Source: Listeria monocytogenes
GTDB taxonomy: Bacteria; Bacillota; Bacilli; Lactobacillales; Listeriaceae
Direction of reading: 5' to 3'
Assembly: GCF_900187225.1 (NCBI RefSeq)
Contig: NZ_LT906436.1
Coordinates: 2,605,501 to 2,669,500 of the forward strand
DNA length: 64,000 nt
The position numbers and the translations under genes were made by a program. Numbering within the stretch: the first letter of the stretch is position 1; each line of letters begins with the position of its first letter. A model generated the notes under the pieces. The model was given only the letters and a program-made list of their open reading frames with translations. It was not told where the DNA came from and did not search any database. Shown here piece after piece: positions 1 through 8,128 of the stretch.

Positions 1-1725
1 ATTACGTAAAAACAATTCTAAATCTTTCTTTTTCACTTTACGTTTTTGTTTAAATAAGTCATTAAAAATCTGTTGTTTTTCCTGGCCTGAAAAATAGTTC
101 GTTTTCCCTTGATCATCAATGTATCTAACTTTGGTTAGCTCATTATAAACCATGTATTTTTGATAACAAAGACTATGTTTAGGTAACACATTTTCTTTAG
201 GCAAATATGTATCTTTATTCGTCATCTTTTCAATGAAATCTACCGCAGACTTGCCGAAATCTACTTTTTCTTCTATATTCCATGGTCTAATTTCACCATC
301 AGCTTTTCTTGTTAACCAAGCAAATTCGCTTTGTCCTTTAGCTAAGGGACCTACAAAATAAGGAATTCTAAAAGTTACTAAACTCTTTATTTTTTCATAG
401 TCTTCTCTTAAAAAAGGATAATATTTGGCTTGTTGATGTATAATAGCTTCTAATTCTTCTAAATGTAATTGATGCGGAATAGCTCCATTATCAAATGTCC
501 GTTGTTTACGTAAAAAGTTTTCTTCTTCTATTTTAGCAATAAAATAATCGGCGCCTTCGATGTTCTCCAATATCGTTTTCAGGTACTTATAAAAATCTAC
601 TTGCTTGGTTTTGCCGTCTATATAACCCGCGTAACCATCTATCGCGGCATTATTAAATATTTCTTGATATTGCTTAGGTAAGTGAAGCTTAATAAATGCT
701 TTCAGCTCACCTAAATCTTTTTCGTGTGCATCAAAACGTTCAATCATGCTTGCAGATAACTTCGCGTTCGTTTCAGTAGCAGTTACTGTAATAATACTTG
801 ATAGCACCACAGCATTATATGTATTTTTTGCCGCAACAAATAGTTCTGCATATTCATCCCCAATTATCGCCAGCAATGCCTCTAAGTCTTCTTCATAACT
901 ATCTTTCGCGCACTCAATATCCGTTTTCTCAATAAGATCAAACACCTTTTGAAAATTTCCTTTGCTACCCACAATCAAGCTTATGAATTGCGCAAACATT
1001 CCTGTAGATTTTTCACCCGGATATAATTGTAAAATTCTTTCAAATTTTTCTCTTCGCGTAAATTTTCCAGCTAGAATATTAGCTACCTCTATATTTTCTT
1101 CCACTTTAGCTAGAGTACCTTCTTCAATATTGCTCATAAACACTTGATTATAAGTCTGTATAAATTGCTCATACACCCCATCTACTGAGGTATTTTTAGT
1201 GTCTAATGCTCCCTCAATTAAAAAGTTTCCACGATATTTTATAATATGAGCCAAAGCTAAATAAACCAATCTTAAATCAGCTTTTTCCGAAGAATTAACC
1301 AGCTCTTCACGCAAGTGGTATATTGTCCGATAGTTTTTGTGGTACGCTACTTCTTCCTCTATAGTTGCAAAAAAAGGATGGCGACTATTTCTTTTTTCAC
1401 TGTCGACATAGAAACTATCATTTAATCGACAAAAGAAATTAGCGTCGATATTAGCCATCTCTACTGCAAAAATCTCTTGTAAATAAGAAATTCGATTTCG
1501 TCTTCTCTCTATCCTTCTTCTTGCTGTTCTGTTCATTCTACGGTCAACTGCAGTTTGACCATCATCAAATAGTCTAACACCCCAGAAATTTTTCTTTATC
1601 TGCTTTTTATCCGAGTTTCCAGCAACTTTCATTTTCCTCTTCACTAAATCATATTGATTTGTTAAAACTGCCCATCCCACTGAATTAGTTCCGATGTCTA
1701 AGCCAATTGTGTACGGATTTTTCAT
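1..1725 (-). CDS. cas9: Cas9 endonuclease, type II-A CRISPR (5' part only, 575 codons)
   Basis: RNA-guided DNA endonuclease of a type II-A CRISPR-Cas system. The reading frame is open from its start to the left window edge, so the C-terminal part (HNH, RuvC-II/III and PAM-interacting domains) is outside; Listeria Cas9 is about 1330 residues. Seen: the RuvC-I motif IGLDIGTNSVGW with the catalytic Asp10, an arginine-rich bridge helix at about residues 62-78 (RTARRRIERRRNR), then the REC lobe. I chose ATG at 1725 because GAAGGG lies 9 bases upstream; another in-frame ATG at 1734 abuts that site. The protein is close to what I recall of L. monocytogenes Cas9 and differs at many positions from the L. 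innocua one. A tracrRNA lies upstream on the opposite strand. Cas1, Cas2, Csn2 and the array should lie further left. Confidence 0.96.
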   Translation of the reverse strand, partial: MKNPYTIGLDIGTNSVGWAVLTNQYDLVKRKMKVAGNSDKKQIKKNFWGVRLFDDGQTAVDRRMNRTARRRIERRRNRISYLQEIFAVEMANIDANFFCRLNDSFYVDSEKRNSRHPFFATIEEEVAYHKNYRTIYHLREELVNSSEKADLRLVYLALAHIIKYRGNFLIEGALDTKNTSVDGVYEQFIQTYNQVFMSNIEEGTLAKVEENIEVANILAGKFTRREKFERILQLYPGEKSTGMFAQFISLIVGSKGNFQKVFDLIEKTDIECAKDSYEEDLEALLAIIGDEYAELFVAAKNTYNAVVLSSIITVTATETNAKLSASMIERFDAHEKDLGELKAFIKLHLPKQYQEIFNNAAIDGYAGYIDGKTKQVDFYKYLKTILENIEGADYFIAKIEEENFLRKQRTFDNGAIPHQLHLEELEAIIHQQAKYYPFLREDYEKIKSLVTFRIPYFVGPLAKGQSEFAWLTRKADGEIRPWNIEEKVDFGKSAVDFIEKMTNKDTYLPKENVLPKHSLCYQKYMVYNELTKVRYIDDQGKTNYFSGQEKQQIFNDLFKQKRKVKKKDLELFLRN

Positions 1726-1753
1726 ATTCTTCATCCCTTCAACCTGTTTTTAG

Positions 1754-1781
1754 TTGCATTCTTTTTATAATTTGGTACAAT
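1754..1781 (+). promoter_or_regulatory. tracrRNA promoter
   Basis: TTGCAT at 1754-1759 and TACAAT at 1776-1781 are separated by 16 bases. A start about 7 bases downstream falls on the 5' end of the tracrRNA near 1788. Confidence 0.7.
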
Positions 1782-1787
1782 GTATAT

Positions 1788-1880
1788 ATTGTTAGTATTC
1801 AAAATAACATAGCAAGTTAAAATAAGGCTTTGTCCGTTATCAACTTTTAATTAAGTAGCGCTGTTTCGGCGCTTTTTTTG
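1788..1880 (+). ncRNA. tracrRNA of the type II-A CRISPR system
   Basis: Trans-activating RNA that pairs with CRISPR repeats, directs RNase III processing and loads Cas9. The anti-repeat (about 1793-1825) contains ATTCAAAATAACATAGC followed by AAGTTAAAATAAGG. It is complementary to the Listeria/Streptococcus-type repeat beginning GTTTTAGAGC, with the usual internal bulge. The nexus motif AAGGCTTTGTCCGTTATCAAC follows. A terminator hairpin AGCGC...GCGCT (1857-1873) with a T tract to 1879 closes it. It is divergent from cas9. The ends are inferred from the promoter and the terminator. Confidence 0.93.
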
Positions 1881-1998
1881 TGCATTTTTTTATAGAACTT
1901 AAAATTGTGACAATGCCATTTTTCTATGTATATTAAGATATACTATTTATACTAATATCCATTTCATCTCTTTATCTAATTATTACGAACCTTTAATT

Positions 1999-2007
1999 AT
2001 TATAGCA
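1999..2007 (-). promoter_or_regulatory. Candidate extended -10 promoter for cas9
   Basis: On the minus strand the sequence reads TGCTATAAT, an extended -10 element. No good -35 hexamer is at the right distance, which is common for extended -10 promoters. A transcript from about 1992 would reach cas9 after a leader of roughly 265 bases running fully antisense to the tracrRNA gene. This is inference from motif only. Confidence 0.4.
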
Positions 2008-2094
2008 TATTTCAATAAGTTTGTTATAATAATCACAATAAATTATTATCTAGTTCATTCTAGCAAGACAATAATCTAAGAATATAATATAAAT

Positions 2095-2134
2095 AAAAGA
2101 ACAAACCATTTTTAAATGGATTGTTCTTTTATTT
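2095..2134. terminator. Bidirectional intrinsic terminator
   Basis: AAAAGAACAAaCCAT pairs with ATGGaTTGTTCTTTT around a short loop, with A and T tracts on both sides. It can end minus-strand transcription after the 159-codon gene at 2235-2714 and plus-strand transcription running past the tracrRNA. Confidence 0.75.
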
Positions 2135-2234
2135 ACTCCTGAAAAAATTAATTATAGACTTACGTTCAAGATTTATGAGAAGGTTCTTTTTTTGACCAAC
2201 TTATTAGCTTACTATCCTTCTTGAAAGTTATTTA

Positions 2235-2714
2235 TTAATCAATATCCGAATTATACGTAGATAAATCTTCACTATCTGGGTAATTATCTTTTAACCCTTC
2301 TATAAGATTTGTGTTTTTTGATAGAGCAAGAAATATGGAACTATCCCACGAAATTAGTTCAGTATTCGATAGTGGATTGGATAAATGAACATCTTTTTTC
2401 CATAAATCACTATTCCCATCAGCAAAAGGAATCGGATATTTTAGAATGTCTTTTAATTTTGTATTAGAAGGATAACTTGTAAAGTTCCCCCATATGAACA
2501 TAACTTCTTCTTGATTTAATATTTCTTTCAATTCCGTTCCTTTCATCCAAACATACTCTTCCTCAAAAGGGATTTGTTCAAAAGGATATATATTACATTC
2601 ATAACTGCTGACTAGCCACATACAATTCAATTCTTCCTCTGGTAATAAGTTAAATACTTCAGACATATTAGTAAAATAGCCCGAATGCATTTTATTTATG
2701 ATTAAGCCTTTCAT
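2235..2714 (-). CDS. Unknown protein, 159 aa, DUF2691-like (tentative)
   Basis: Small acidic cytoplasmic protein without signal peptide or membrane segment. I do not recognise its function. The spacing of MKGLIINK at the N terminus, the FIWGNFTSYP segment in the middle and the SSIFLALSKNTNLIEGL segment near the C terminus recalls the DUF2691 family of Bacillales, but this is from memory and unverified. ATG at 2714 is preceded by TTAGGAGAGAC, a good ribosome binding site. It is monocistronic: rpsI ends upstream with its own terminator and a bidirectional terminator follows. A possible toxin-tail remnant lies just upstream (2735-2785), which would fit an orphan immunity protein; this is speculation. 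Confidence 0.65.
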   Translation of the reverse strand: MKGLIINKMHSGYFTNMSEVFNLLPEEELNCMWLVSSYECNIYPFEQIPFEEEYVWMKGTELKEILNQEEVMFIWGNFTSYPSNTKLKDILKYPIPFADGNSDLWKKDVHLSNPLSNTELISWDSSIFLALSKNTNLIEGLKDNYPDSEDLSTYNSDID

Positions 2715-2734
2715 TATTGTCTCTCCTAACTATT

Positions 2735-2785
2735 TCATTTGCCTGGTCTTGGATTTTTCGGATCATTCCAATAATACCAAATTAC
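2735..2785 (-). pseudogene. Possible remnant of a toxin C-terminal tail
   Basis: Just upstream of the 159-aa gene one minus-strand frame reads VIWYYWNDPKNPRPGK and then stop, with an in-frame stop immediately before it. The WNDPKNPRPGK ending recalls tails of secreted polymorphic toxins of Firmicutes. Only 16 codons remain and no longer homologous frame could be read upstream, so chance is a real alternative. Confidence 0.22.
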
Positions 2786-2889
2786 TTATATAACTCATAA
2801 TTTATTTGCACTTTAATCTCACTGCAAAATAGCCACATCAATCTTATTCTATGTAATTTTGTCTAACTATGCCAAAACTAAAAAACAAA

Positions 2890-2927
2890 CAAAAAAAAAG
2901 CATTTCCTCCGAAAAGGGAAATGCTTT
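2890..2927 (-). terminator. Intrinsic terminator of rplM-rpsI
   Basis: On the minus strand AAAGCATTTCC pairs with GGAAATGCTTT across a short loop and is followed by nine T residues (A tract 2891-2899 on the plus strand). It lies 11 bases after the rpsI stop codon. Confidence 0.9.
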
Positions 2928-2938
2928 GAAACGACATA

Positions 2939-3331
2939 TTAACGTTTTGAGAACTGAGGTGCACGACGCGCGCCTTTAAGTCCTGGTTTTTTACGTTCTT
3001 TCATACGTGAATCACGAGTAAGTAGGCCAGCAGATTTAAGTGCTGGGCGGTACTCAGGAGCCACTTGTAATAGTGCACGAGCTACACCATGACGGATAGC
3101 ACCGGCTTGACCAGTGTAACCACCACCGTGAACGTTTACTAGTACATCATAGTTACCTAAAGTTTCTGTAGCTACTAAAGGTTGTTTGATAACTTCACGA
3201 AGAGCTGCAAATGGGATGTAATCTTCCCAGTCTCTATTGTTAATAACGATTTTGCCGTCGCCTGGTACTAAACGTACGCGAGCTACAGAGCTTTTACGAC
3301 GACCAGTTCCGTAATATTGTACTTGAGCCAC
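2939..3331 (-). CDS. rpsI: 30S ribosomal protein S9
   Basis: Component of the small ribosomal subunit head whose C-terminal tail reaches the P-site tRNA. The 130-residue length is normal. Diagnostic stretches are [16 protein letters not shown] at the N terminus, [19 protein letters not shown] in the middle and the basic tail ending APQFSKR. It follows rplM by 21 bases in the two-gene rplM-rpsI unit, as in most Firmicutes, and is closed by a strong terminator. Confidence 0.98.
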   Translation of the reverse strand: MAQVQYYGTGRRKSSVARVRLVPGDGKIVINNRDWEDYIPFAALREVIKQPLVATETLGNYDVLVNVHGGGYTGQAGAIRHGVARALLQVAPEYRPALKSAGLLTRDSRMKERKKPGLKGARRAPQFSKR

Positions 3332-3352
3332 TTAGTATTCCTCCTTTATTAA

Positions 3353-3790
3353 TTAACCGCGTAATTCGTATACTTCTGGTTGTTGAGCTGCGTGTTCGTG
3401 CTCAGATCCACCATATACGTGTAATTTTTTGAATAATTGACGTCCAAGAGAATTTTTTGGAAGCATACCTTTGATAGATAGTTCTAATAATTTCTCAGGA
3501 TTGTTTGTACGCATTTCGCCTGCAGTACGAGATTTCAAACCGCCTGGATATTGAGAGTGACGGTAGTAAATTTTGTCAGTAGCTTTTTTACCAGTAAGAC
3601 CAATCTTACCAGCGTTGATGATGATTACAAAGTCTCCAGTGTCGATATGTGGAGTAAATTGTGGTTTGTTTTTTCCGCGAAGAATTGAAGCAACTTCACT
3701 GGATAAACGTCCTAAAGAAACACCAGTAGCGTCGATAACGTACCATTTACGTTCTACTTCGCCGGGTTTCGCCATATAAGTTGTACGCAT
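3353..3790 (-). CDS. rplM: 50S ribosomal protein L13
   Basis: Early-assembly protein of the large subunit, 145 residues. Recognised by [26 protein letters not shown], the [12 protein letters not shown] core and the [17 protein letters not shown] segment. The Firmicute form carries a short [14 protein letters not shown]-terminal extension, so the start at 3790 is kept; AGGAGGG lies just upstream. It is preceded by its own promoter and a structured leader, probably the L13 leader that allows autoregulation, and is co-transcribed with rpsI. Confidence 0.98.
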   Translation of the reverse strand: MRTTYMAKPGEVERKWYVIDATGVSLGRLSSEVASILRGKNKPQFTPHIDTGDFVIIINAGKIGLTGKKATDKIYYRHSQYPGGLKSRTAGEMRTNNPEKLLELSIKGMLPKNSLGRQLFKKLHVYGGSEHEHAAQQPEVYELRG

Positions 3791-3870
3791 GAATTACCCT
3801 CCTAAATAAATTGAAACAAATTAGCTCCCGAAAACTGTTCCTAATTCCCGAAATGCTATTCTATATTTTT

Positions 3871-3920
3871 ATTGTTTAAACACAACAACCTTCCGGGGCT
3901 TATTGTGGGGCAAACAATAC
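3871..3920 (-). promoter_or_regulatory. L13-type leader RNA of rplM
   Basis: On the minus strand the transcript contains TATTGTTT and AAACAATA as an outer stem around the CCACAATAAGC...GGAAGGTTGTTGTG core, the arrangement I associate with the Firmicute L13 leader (Rfam RF00555) upstream of rplM. It sits between a consensus promoter and the gene. Family assignment is from memory; the stem is directly visible. Confidence 0.65.
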
Positions 3921-3928
3921 CATAGTCC

Positions 3929-3957
3929 ATAATACAGTTTTTGGAGCAAAAAGTCAA
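3929..3957 (-). promoter_or_regulatory. rplM-rpsI promoter
   Basis: On the minus strand TTGACT (3952-3957) and TATTAT (3929-3934) are separated by 17 bases, an almost ideal sigma-A promoter. It lies in the gap between truA and rplM and predicts a start near 3922, giving a leader of about 130 bases. Confidence 0.8.
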
Positions 3958-3984
3958 TGCGTTCTGCAAAAAAACATCCAATTT

Positions 3985-4731
3985 TTATTCATAGTCGACT
4001 CGCCATAAATATAACCCTTGTGGCGGCGCAGTTTTACTAATTAATTTTTGCCTATCACGTGCTAATAAAGCCTCACTAATATCATCCGGAGAGATTCGAC
4101 CTTGCCCTGCATCGAGCAGAGTTCCAGTCAAAATTCGCACCATATTATACAAAAAGCCATTCCCTTGAAAAGCAATCACTAACGTCTCATCGTCCTCTTC
4201 ATAAAAATCAATACTATAAAGCGTCCGGACTTTAGAATCCCGCTCCGTTCTCGCCGAACAGAAACTTGTAAAATCATGCTCGCCAATCAGGCGTTTACTC
4301 GCCAATTTCATTTTTGAAATATCCAGTTCATACGGATAATGTAGCGCAAAATTCCGACTAAAAGGATCAAAAATTTTCGTCCGTTTTACCACATAACGAT
4401 ATTCTTTTCCGACCGTGCCAAATCTAGCATGGAAATCGTCTGGTACTTCTTCCACTGTTAAAAAGCTAATATCAAACGGGGTCATGACTTGTAAAGCTTT
4501 TTGGAATTTTTCGGCAGTGATATCCAGTTCCGAATCGAAATGAATAACCTGACCTTTCGCATGAACACCAGTATCTGTTCTTCCCGATGCTGTAACCCGC
4601 ACAGTCTTACCTTTATGCATTTTTGTCAGTGCTTTTTCAATTTCCGCTTGGACCGTACGTGTATTCGGCTGCACCTGATAGCCATAAAACCCACTACCAT
4701 CATAAGAAATTATCGCTTTATATCTTGTCAT
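3985..4731 (-). CDS. truA: tRNA pseudouridine(38-40) synthase TruA
   Basis: Converts uridines 38, 39 and 40 of the tRNA anticodon arm to pseudouridine. The 248-residue length is typical. The catalytic motif [14 protein letters not shown] contains the nucleophile Asp53. [19 protein letters not shown] at the N terminus and [20 protein letters not shown] near the C terminus are family signatures. It begins 5 bases after ecfT, so it is the last gene of ecfA1-ecfA2-ecfT-truA, the same order as in Bacillus subtilis. Confidence 0.97.
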   Translation of the reverse strand: MTRYKAIISYDGSGFYGYQVQPNTRTVQAEIEKALTKMHKGKTVRVTASGRTDTGVHAKGQVIHFDSELDITAEKFQKALQVMTPFDISFLTVEEVPDDFHARFGTVGKEYRYVVKRTKIFDPFSRNFALHYPYELDISKMKLASKRLIGEHDFTSFCSARTERDSKVRTLYSIDFYEEDDETLVIAFQGNGFLYNMVRILTGTLLDAGQGRISPDDISEALLARDRQKLISKTAPPQGLYLWRVDYE

Positions 4732-4736
4732 TCATT

Positions 4737-5534
4737 TCAACTCCGCAACCAAAATAATAATCCACTTAATACCGCTAAGGAAATTAACAAAAATGTATCT
4801 GCAAATCGCCAGCGTAGTAAACGGAATCTTGTTCTCCCTTTACCACCTCGATAACCGCGAGCTTCCATCGCAATCGCCAAGTCTTCCGCACGCTTAAACG
4901 CACTAATAAAAAGAGGCACGAGCAGCGGAATAATCGCTTTAATCCGATCACTCCATTTTCCACTCGTAAATTCAACCCCACGAGCTTTTTGCGCTTTTAA
5001 AATTTTCTCCGTTTCATCCATCAATGTTGGAATAAATCGCAAAGAAATACTCAGCATCAAAGCAAGTTCATGTACTGGTAAATGCACTAAACGAAACGGC
5101 GCTAAAATTTTCTCCAGTCCGTCTGTTAGTTCAATCGGGCTTGTCGTTAATGTTAAAAGTGTTGTCATAAAAATAATAAGCACAAAACGGCAAAACATCA
5201 TCGCTCCATTTGCCAGTCCGAGTGTTGTTATTTGTAAAAGTCCTAAATCAACTAAAACTGTCCCGCCTTTCGTAAAAAAGACTTGCAGTAATAGCGTAAT
5301 TAAAATAAGCCAGAAAATTGGTTGTAAACCTTTAATAAAAAATAAAAATGGCACTTTCGAAGTTAGGACTAAATACAATACATAAACAAACATTAGTGCA
5401 TACGTCAGCCAATTATTAGCCAAAAAGACAATCGCAATAAACGCCATAACAGCAGTGATTTTCGCGCGTGGGTCAATTCGATGCAACCAAGAGTTCCCCG
5501 GAATATAACGTCCGAGAATCATTTTATCCATCAT
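4737..5534 (-). CDS. ecfT: ECF transporter transmembrane subunit EcfT
   Basis: Membrane coupling subunit of the housekeeping energy-coupling factor transporter, which imports vitamins such as riboflavin with interchangeable S components. It has 265 residues and several hydrophobic segments. Two Ala-Arg-Gly coupling motifs that contact the ATPases are visible: KAQKARGVEF and MEARGYRGG. It follows ecfA2 by 2 bases and precedes truA by 5. A clear paralogue, fmnA, lies 20 kb away in the electron-transfer locus and shares both motifs almost unchanged. Confidence 0.95.
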   Translation of the reverse strand: MMDKMILGRYIPGNSWLHRIDPRAKITAVMAFIAIVFLANNWLTYALMFVYVLYLVLTSKVPFLFFIKGLQPIFWLILITLLLQVFFTKGGTVLVDLGLLQITTLGLANGAMMFCRFVLIIFMTTLLTLTTSPIELTDGLEKILAPFRLVHLPVHELALMLSISLRFIPTLMDETEKILKAQKARGVEFTSGKWSDRIKAIIPLLVPLFISAFKRAEDLAIAMEARGYRGGKGRTRFRLLRWRFADTFLLISLAVLSGLLFWLRS

Positions 5535-5536
5535 AA

Positions 5537-6403
5537 TTATGCCCCGCCCTTCGCTAAATAAGGCGCCATTTCGGTTGTTAATTCATCAATGGTTAAACAG
5601 GTTTTTGTTAATTTCACATCAAATTTGCGCTCAAAAAGTCCTTGGAATCTCACCACATCCGGTACAGATAACCCAAGATCAACCAGTTCGTCTGGCTTCG
5701 CGAAAATTTCACGTGGCGTACCGATTTGTAGAACCGTCCCCGCCTTCATCAAGACAATCTTTTCCGCATAACGAGCAGCATCTTCCATACTATGTGTTAC
5801 AAGGACCGTCGTGAGCCCTTTTTCTTTATGAAGATTGTAGAACATTTCCATGATTTCCTCGCGGCCATGAGGATCTAGTCCTGCTGTTGGCTCATCTAGC
5901 ACAAGCACTTCTGGATCCATCGCCAAAACACCTGCAATTGCAACCCGGCGCATTTGCCCACCAGAAAGTTCAAACGGCGAACGTGACAAAATTTCCTCGG
6001 TCAGTCCTACTTCATAAATTACTTTTTTGGCGCGCAGTTTCGCATCTTCCTCGGAAACGCCAAAGTTCATCGGTCCAAAACAAATATCCTTTTCAACCGT
6101 TTCTTCAAAAAGTTGTGCTTCTGGAAATTGGAACACAATCCCGACTTTTTTACGTAAATCGCGTAGTTTCTTTTGCTTCACGCCGGCAACGATTTCTCGA
6201 TCACCAACTGTAATTTTCCCTTCTGTAGGCATTAAAAGGGCATTCAAGTGTTGTAGCAAAGTTGATTTCCCTGAGCCAGTATGACCAATAATTGCAGAAT
6301 AGCTACCAGAATCAAAAGAAACATTCACATCAAGTAATGCTCGCTTTTCAAAAGGGCTATTTTTTTGATAACAATAACCTAGTTGTTCGAGTTTAATTTC
6401 CAT
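5537..6403 (-). CDS. ecfA2: ECF transporter ATPase EcfA2 (A' subunit)
   Basis: Second ATPase of the energy-coupling factor module; pairs with EcfA1 to drive vitamin import through EcfT. ABC signatures in order: Walker [11 protein letters not shown]-loop [13 protein letters not shown], signature LSGGQMRR, Walker [14 protein letters not shown] and the H-loop VTHSMEDA. It has 288 residues. Its start lies 25 bases inside the 3' end of ecfA1, indicating translational coupling. Confidence 0.96.
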   Translation of the reverse strand: MEIKLEQLGYCYQKNSPFEKRALLDVNVSFDSGSYSAIIGHTGSGKSTLLQHLNALLMPTEGKITVGDREIVAGVKQKKLRDLRKKVGIVFQFPEAQLFEETVEKDICFGPMNFGVSEEDAKLRAKKVIYEVGLTEEILSRSPFELSGGQMRRVAIAGVLAMDPEVLVLDEPTAGLDPHGREEIMEMFYNLHKEKGLTTVLVTHSMEDAARYAEKIVLMKAGTVLQIGTPREIFAKPDELVDLGLSVPDVVRFQGLFERKFDVKLTKTCLTIDELTTEMAPYLAKGGA

Positions 6404-7218
6404 AATTGATCTAGTAATGCTCCTTCCGATAGCACGGTACTTCCTGTTTCAAAGCCACCTGCAACTAATTTTTCTTGTAATTCAATAATAAATGGAACCC
6501 CTAGGCCAATTTCTCGCATTGCATCTGCTTGCTGGAAAATTTCTTTCGGCGTACCTTCACTATGAATCTCACCTTTATTCATCACGATTACCCGATCTGC
6601 AAAAAGGACTTCATCCAAATCATGCGTAATCGAAATCACCGTAATATCTTCCTGTTCGCGCATAATTCGAATAGTTTCCATTACTTCAGCGCGTCCTCTT
6701 GGATCAAGCATCGAAGTCGCCTCATCCAAAATAATCACATCCGGCTGCAGCGCCAAAACGCCCGCAATTGCGACACGTTGCTTTTGCCCACCAGAAAGTC
6801 TCGCCGGTTCATGTAGCGCGTAGCTTTGCATACCAACTTCATTCAAAGCCGATTCCACACGTTCGACCATCGTATCATGTGGAACACCGTGATTTTCAAG
6901 CCCAAATGCCACATCATCTTGCACAGTAGCCCCGACAAATTGGTTATCCGGATTTTGGAAAACCATGCCTACTTGTCGTCTAATTTCCCATATATTTTTT
7001 TCAGACAAAACAAAATGCCCGATTTTAATTAAGCCATCTTCCGGAAAAAGTAAGCCGTTTAGCAATTTTGCAATAGTTGATTTACCTGAACCATTATGAC
7101 CAACAAGTGCAACCCATTCCCCTTTTTGAGCAGAAATAGATACATCTTTCACTGCATATTTTTCCGTATCCTCATATTTATAAAAAACGTGCTCTAATCT
7201 TACAAAACTTTCTGCCAC
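6379..7218 (-). CDS. ecfA1: ECF transporter ATPase EcfA1
   Basis: First ATPase of the energy-coupling factor module. Walker [11 protein letters not shown]-loop [14 protein letters not shown], signature LSGGQKQR, Walker [14 protein letters not shown] and ITHDLDEV are visible. I use the GTG at 7218 (279 residues, beginning [15 protein letters not shown]) because GAGGTG lies 6 bases upstream. A longer frame starting at 7281 would begin inside the promoter (-10 at 7253-7258), so that start would not be transcribed. First gene of ecfA1-ecfA2-ecfT-truA. Confidence 0.95.
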   Translation of the reverse strand: MAESFVRLEHVFYKYEDTEKYAVKDVSISAQKGEWVALVGHNGSGKSTIAKLLNGLLFPEDGLIKIGHFVLSEKNIWEIRRQVGMVFQNPDNQFVGATVQDDVAFGLENHGVPHDTMVERVESALNEVGMQSYALHEPARLSGGQKQRVAIAGVLALQPDVIILDEATSMLDPRGRAEVMETIRIMREQEDITVISITHDLDEVLFADRVIVMNKGEIHSEGTPKEIFQQADAMREIGLGVPFIIELQEKLVAGGFETGSTVLSEGALLDQLWKLNSNN

Positions 7219-7252
7219 GCTTAACACCTCACTTTTTGACCATTCATTGTTT

Positions 7253-7281
7253 ATTATAGTATAAACATCCATCCGGCGCAA
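7253..7281 (-). promoter_or_regulatory. Promoter of the ecfA1-ecfA2-ecfT-truA operon
   Basis: On the minus strand TTGCGC (7276-7281) and TATAAT (7253-7258) are 17 bases apart. The predicted start near 7246 lies about 28 bases before the GTG start of ecfA1. Confidence 0.75.
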
Positions 7282-7348
7282 AATTTCCTTTTTGATTGTT
7301 TTGGTTTAATGCCAAAGGGAATATATTAACGTTAAGGATGTGATAACT

Positions 7349-8011
7349 ATGTTAGCAGATTTTATTTTACGGCTTGTTGTTGCGGGTCTCCTTGGAGCAA
7401 TTATTGGACTTGACCGAGAAATCAGGGCGAAGGAAGCTGGATTCCGGACACATTTCTTGGTTTCTTTAGGTAGCGCTTTGATTATGATCGTCTCTCAGTA
7501 CGGTTTTTCTCAAATCGCCACCATGCAAAATGTATCGTTCGACCCAAGTCGTGTCGCTGCCCAAGTGGTAAGCGGTATTGGCTTTATTGGCGCTGGTACG
7601 ATTATTATCCAAAAGAAATTCGTTCGCGGTCTAACAACAGCTGCCGGACTTTGGGCGACAGCTGGTATCGGACTTGCCATTGGCGCCGGGATGTACTGGG
7701 TTGGTATCGCCGCTACTTTACTGACATTAATTGGTTTAGAGTTTCTCAGCATTATTTTTAAATCGTTCGCCTTTCATACAACTGCGATTATTTATTCAAC
7801 CGACAAACAGGAAAACCTCGTCAAAGTTACCGATCAAATTAAACAAAACAAACAGCAAATCATTTCCTACTCCAGCGAAAAAGAACTCATTGGCGAAAGT
7901 CTTTTTATTCGTGTAAATATTGTTGTAAAAACAAAGAATAAGAACGATGAATATGAACTATTTCACTTTATCCAAACACTTCCTAATGTAACGGTGGAAA
8001 AAATGGAGTAA
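7349..8011 (+). CDS. MgtC/SapB-family membrane protein
   Basis: Inner membrane protein of the MgtC/SapB family, linked in other bacteria to growth in low magnesium and in host cells; its molecular role is not settled. About 220 residues: several N-terminal hydrophobic segments with the family motifs GLLGAIIGLDREIRAKEAGFRTH and GIGFIGAGTII, then a soluble C-terminal domain from about residue 145, ACT-like by analogy. I prefer ATG at 7349, 10 bases after AAGGA, over the GTG at 7340. It is divergent from the ecf operon and monocistronic. Confidence 0.9.
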   Translation: MLADFILRLVVAGLLGAIIGLDREIRAKEAGFRTHFLVSLGSALIMIVSQYGFSQIATMQNVSFDPSRVAAQVVSGIGFIGAGTIIIQKKFVRGLTTAAGLWATAGIGLAIGAGMYWVGIAATLLTLIGLEFLSIIFKSFAFHTTAIIYSTDKQENLVKVTDQIKQNKQQIISYSSEKELIGESLFIRVNIVVKTKNKNDEYELFHFIQTLPNVTVEKME

Positions 8012-8060
8012 ACAGAGCTTTTCCAATGATTTTCACACGTTTTTGTTCACAGAATATCCA

Positions 8061-8090
8061 TTTACTTCCGGCTTCCCCTTTTGCTATAAT
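8061..8090 (+). promoter_or_regulatory. Promoter of the acetamidase/formamidase gene
   Basis: TTTACT (8061-8066) and TATAAT (8085-8090) are 18 bases apart, about 32 bases before the start region of the gene at 8129. Confidence 0.65.
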
Positions 8091-8128
8091 TCACCCGTCA
8101 GCATAAACAGAATAGGAGAAGGGATGAA

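Larger units (their letters stand above)
1881..2234. other. AT-rich intergenic region upstream of cas9/tracrRNA
   Basis: No open reading frame with a convincing ribosome binding site was found on either strand. It holds a candidate extended -10 promoter pointing at cas9 (1999-2007) and a bidirectional terminator (2095-2134). The rest is very AT-rich sequence without a recognised feature, and no CRISPR repeat or spacer is present. Confidence 0.6.

Noticed and set aside
1881-2234. CRISPR repeats near cas9
   Set aside because: No repeated GTTTTAGAGC-type units occur; only the tracrRNA anti-repeat is present. The array would be beyond the left edge.
7219-7281. N-terminal extension of EcfA1 to 300 residues
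   Set aside because: The extension contains the promoter -10 and -35, so it lies upstream of the predicted transcript start; the GTG at 7218 has a good ribosome binding site.
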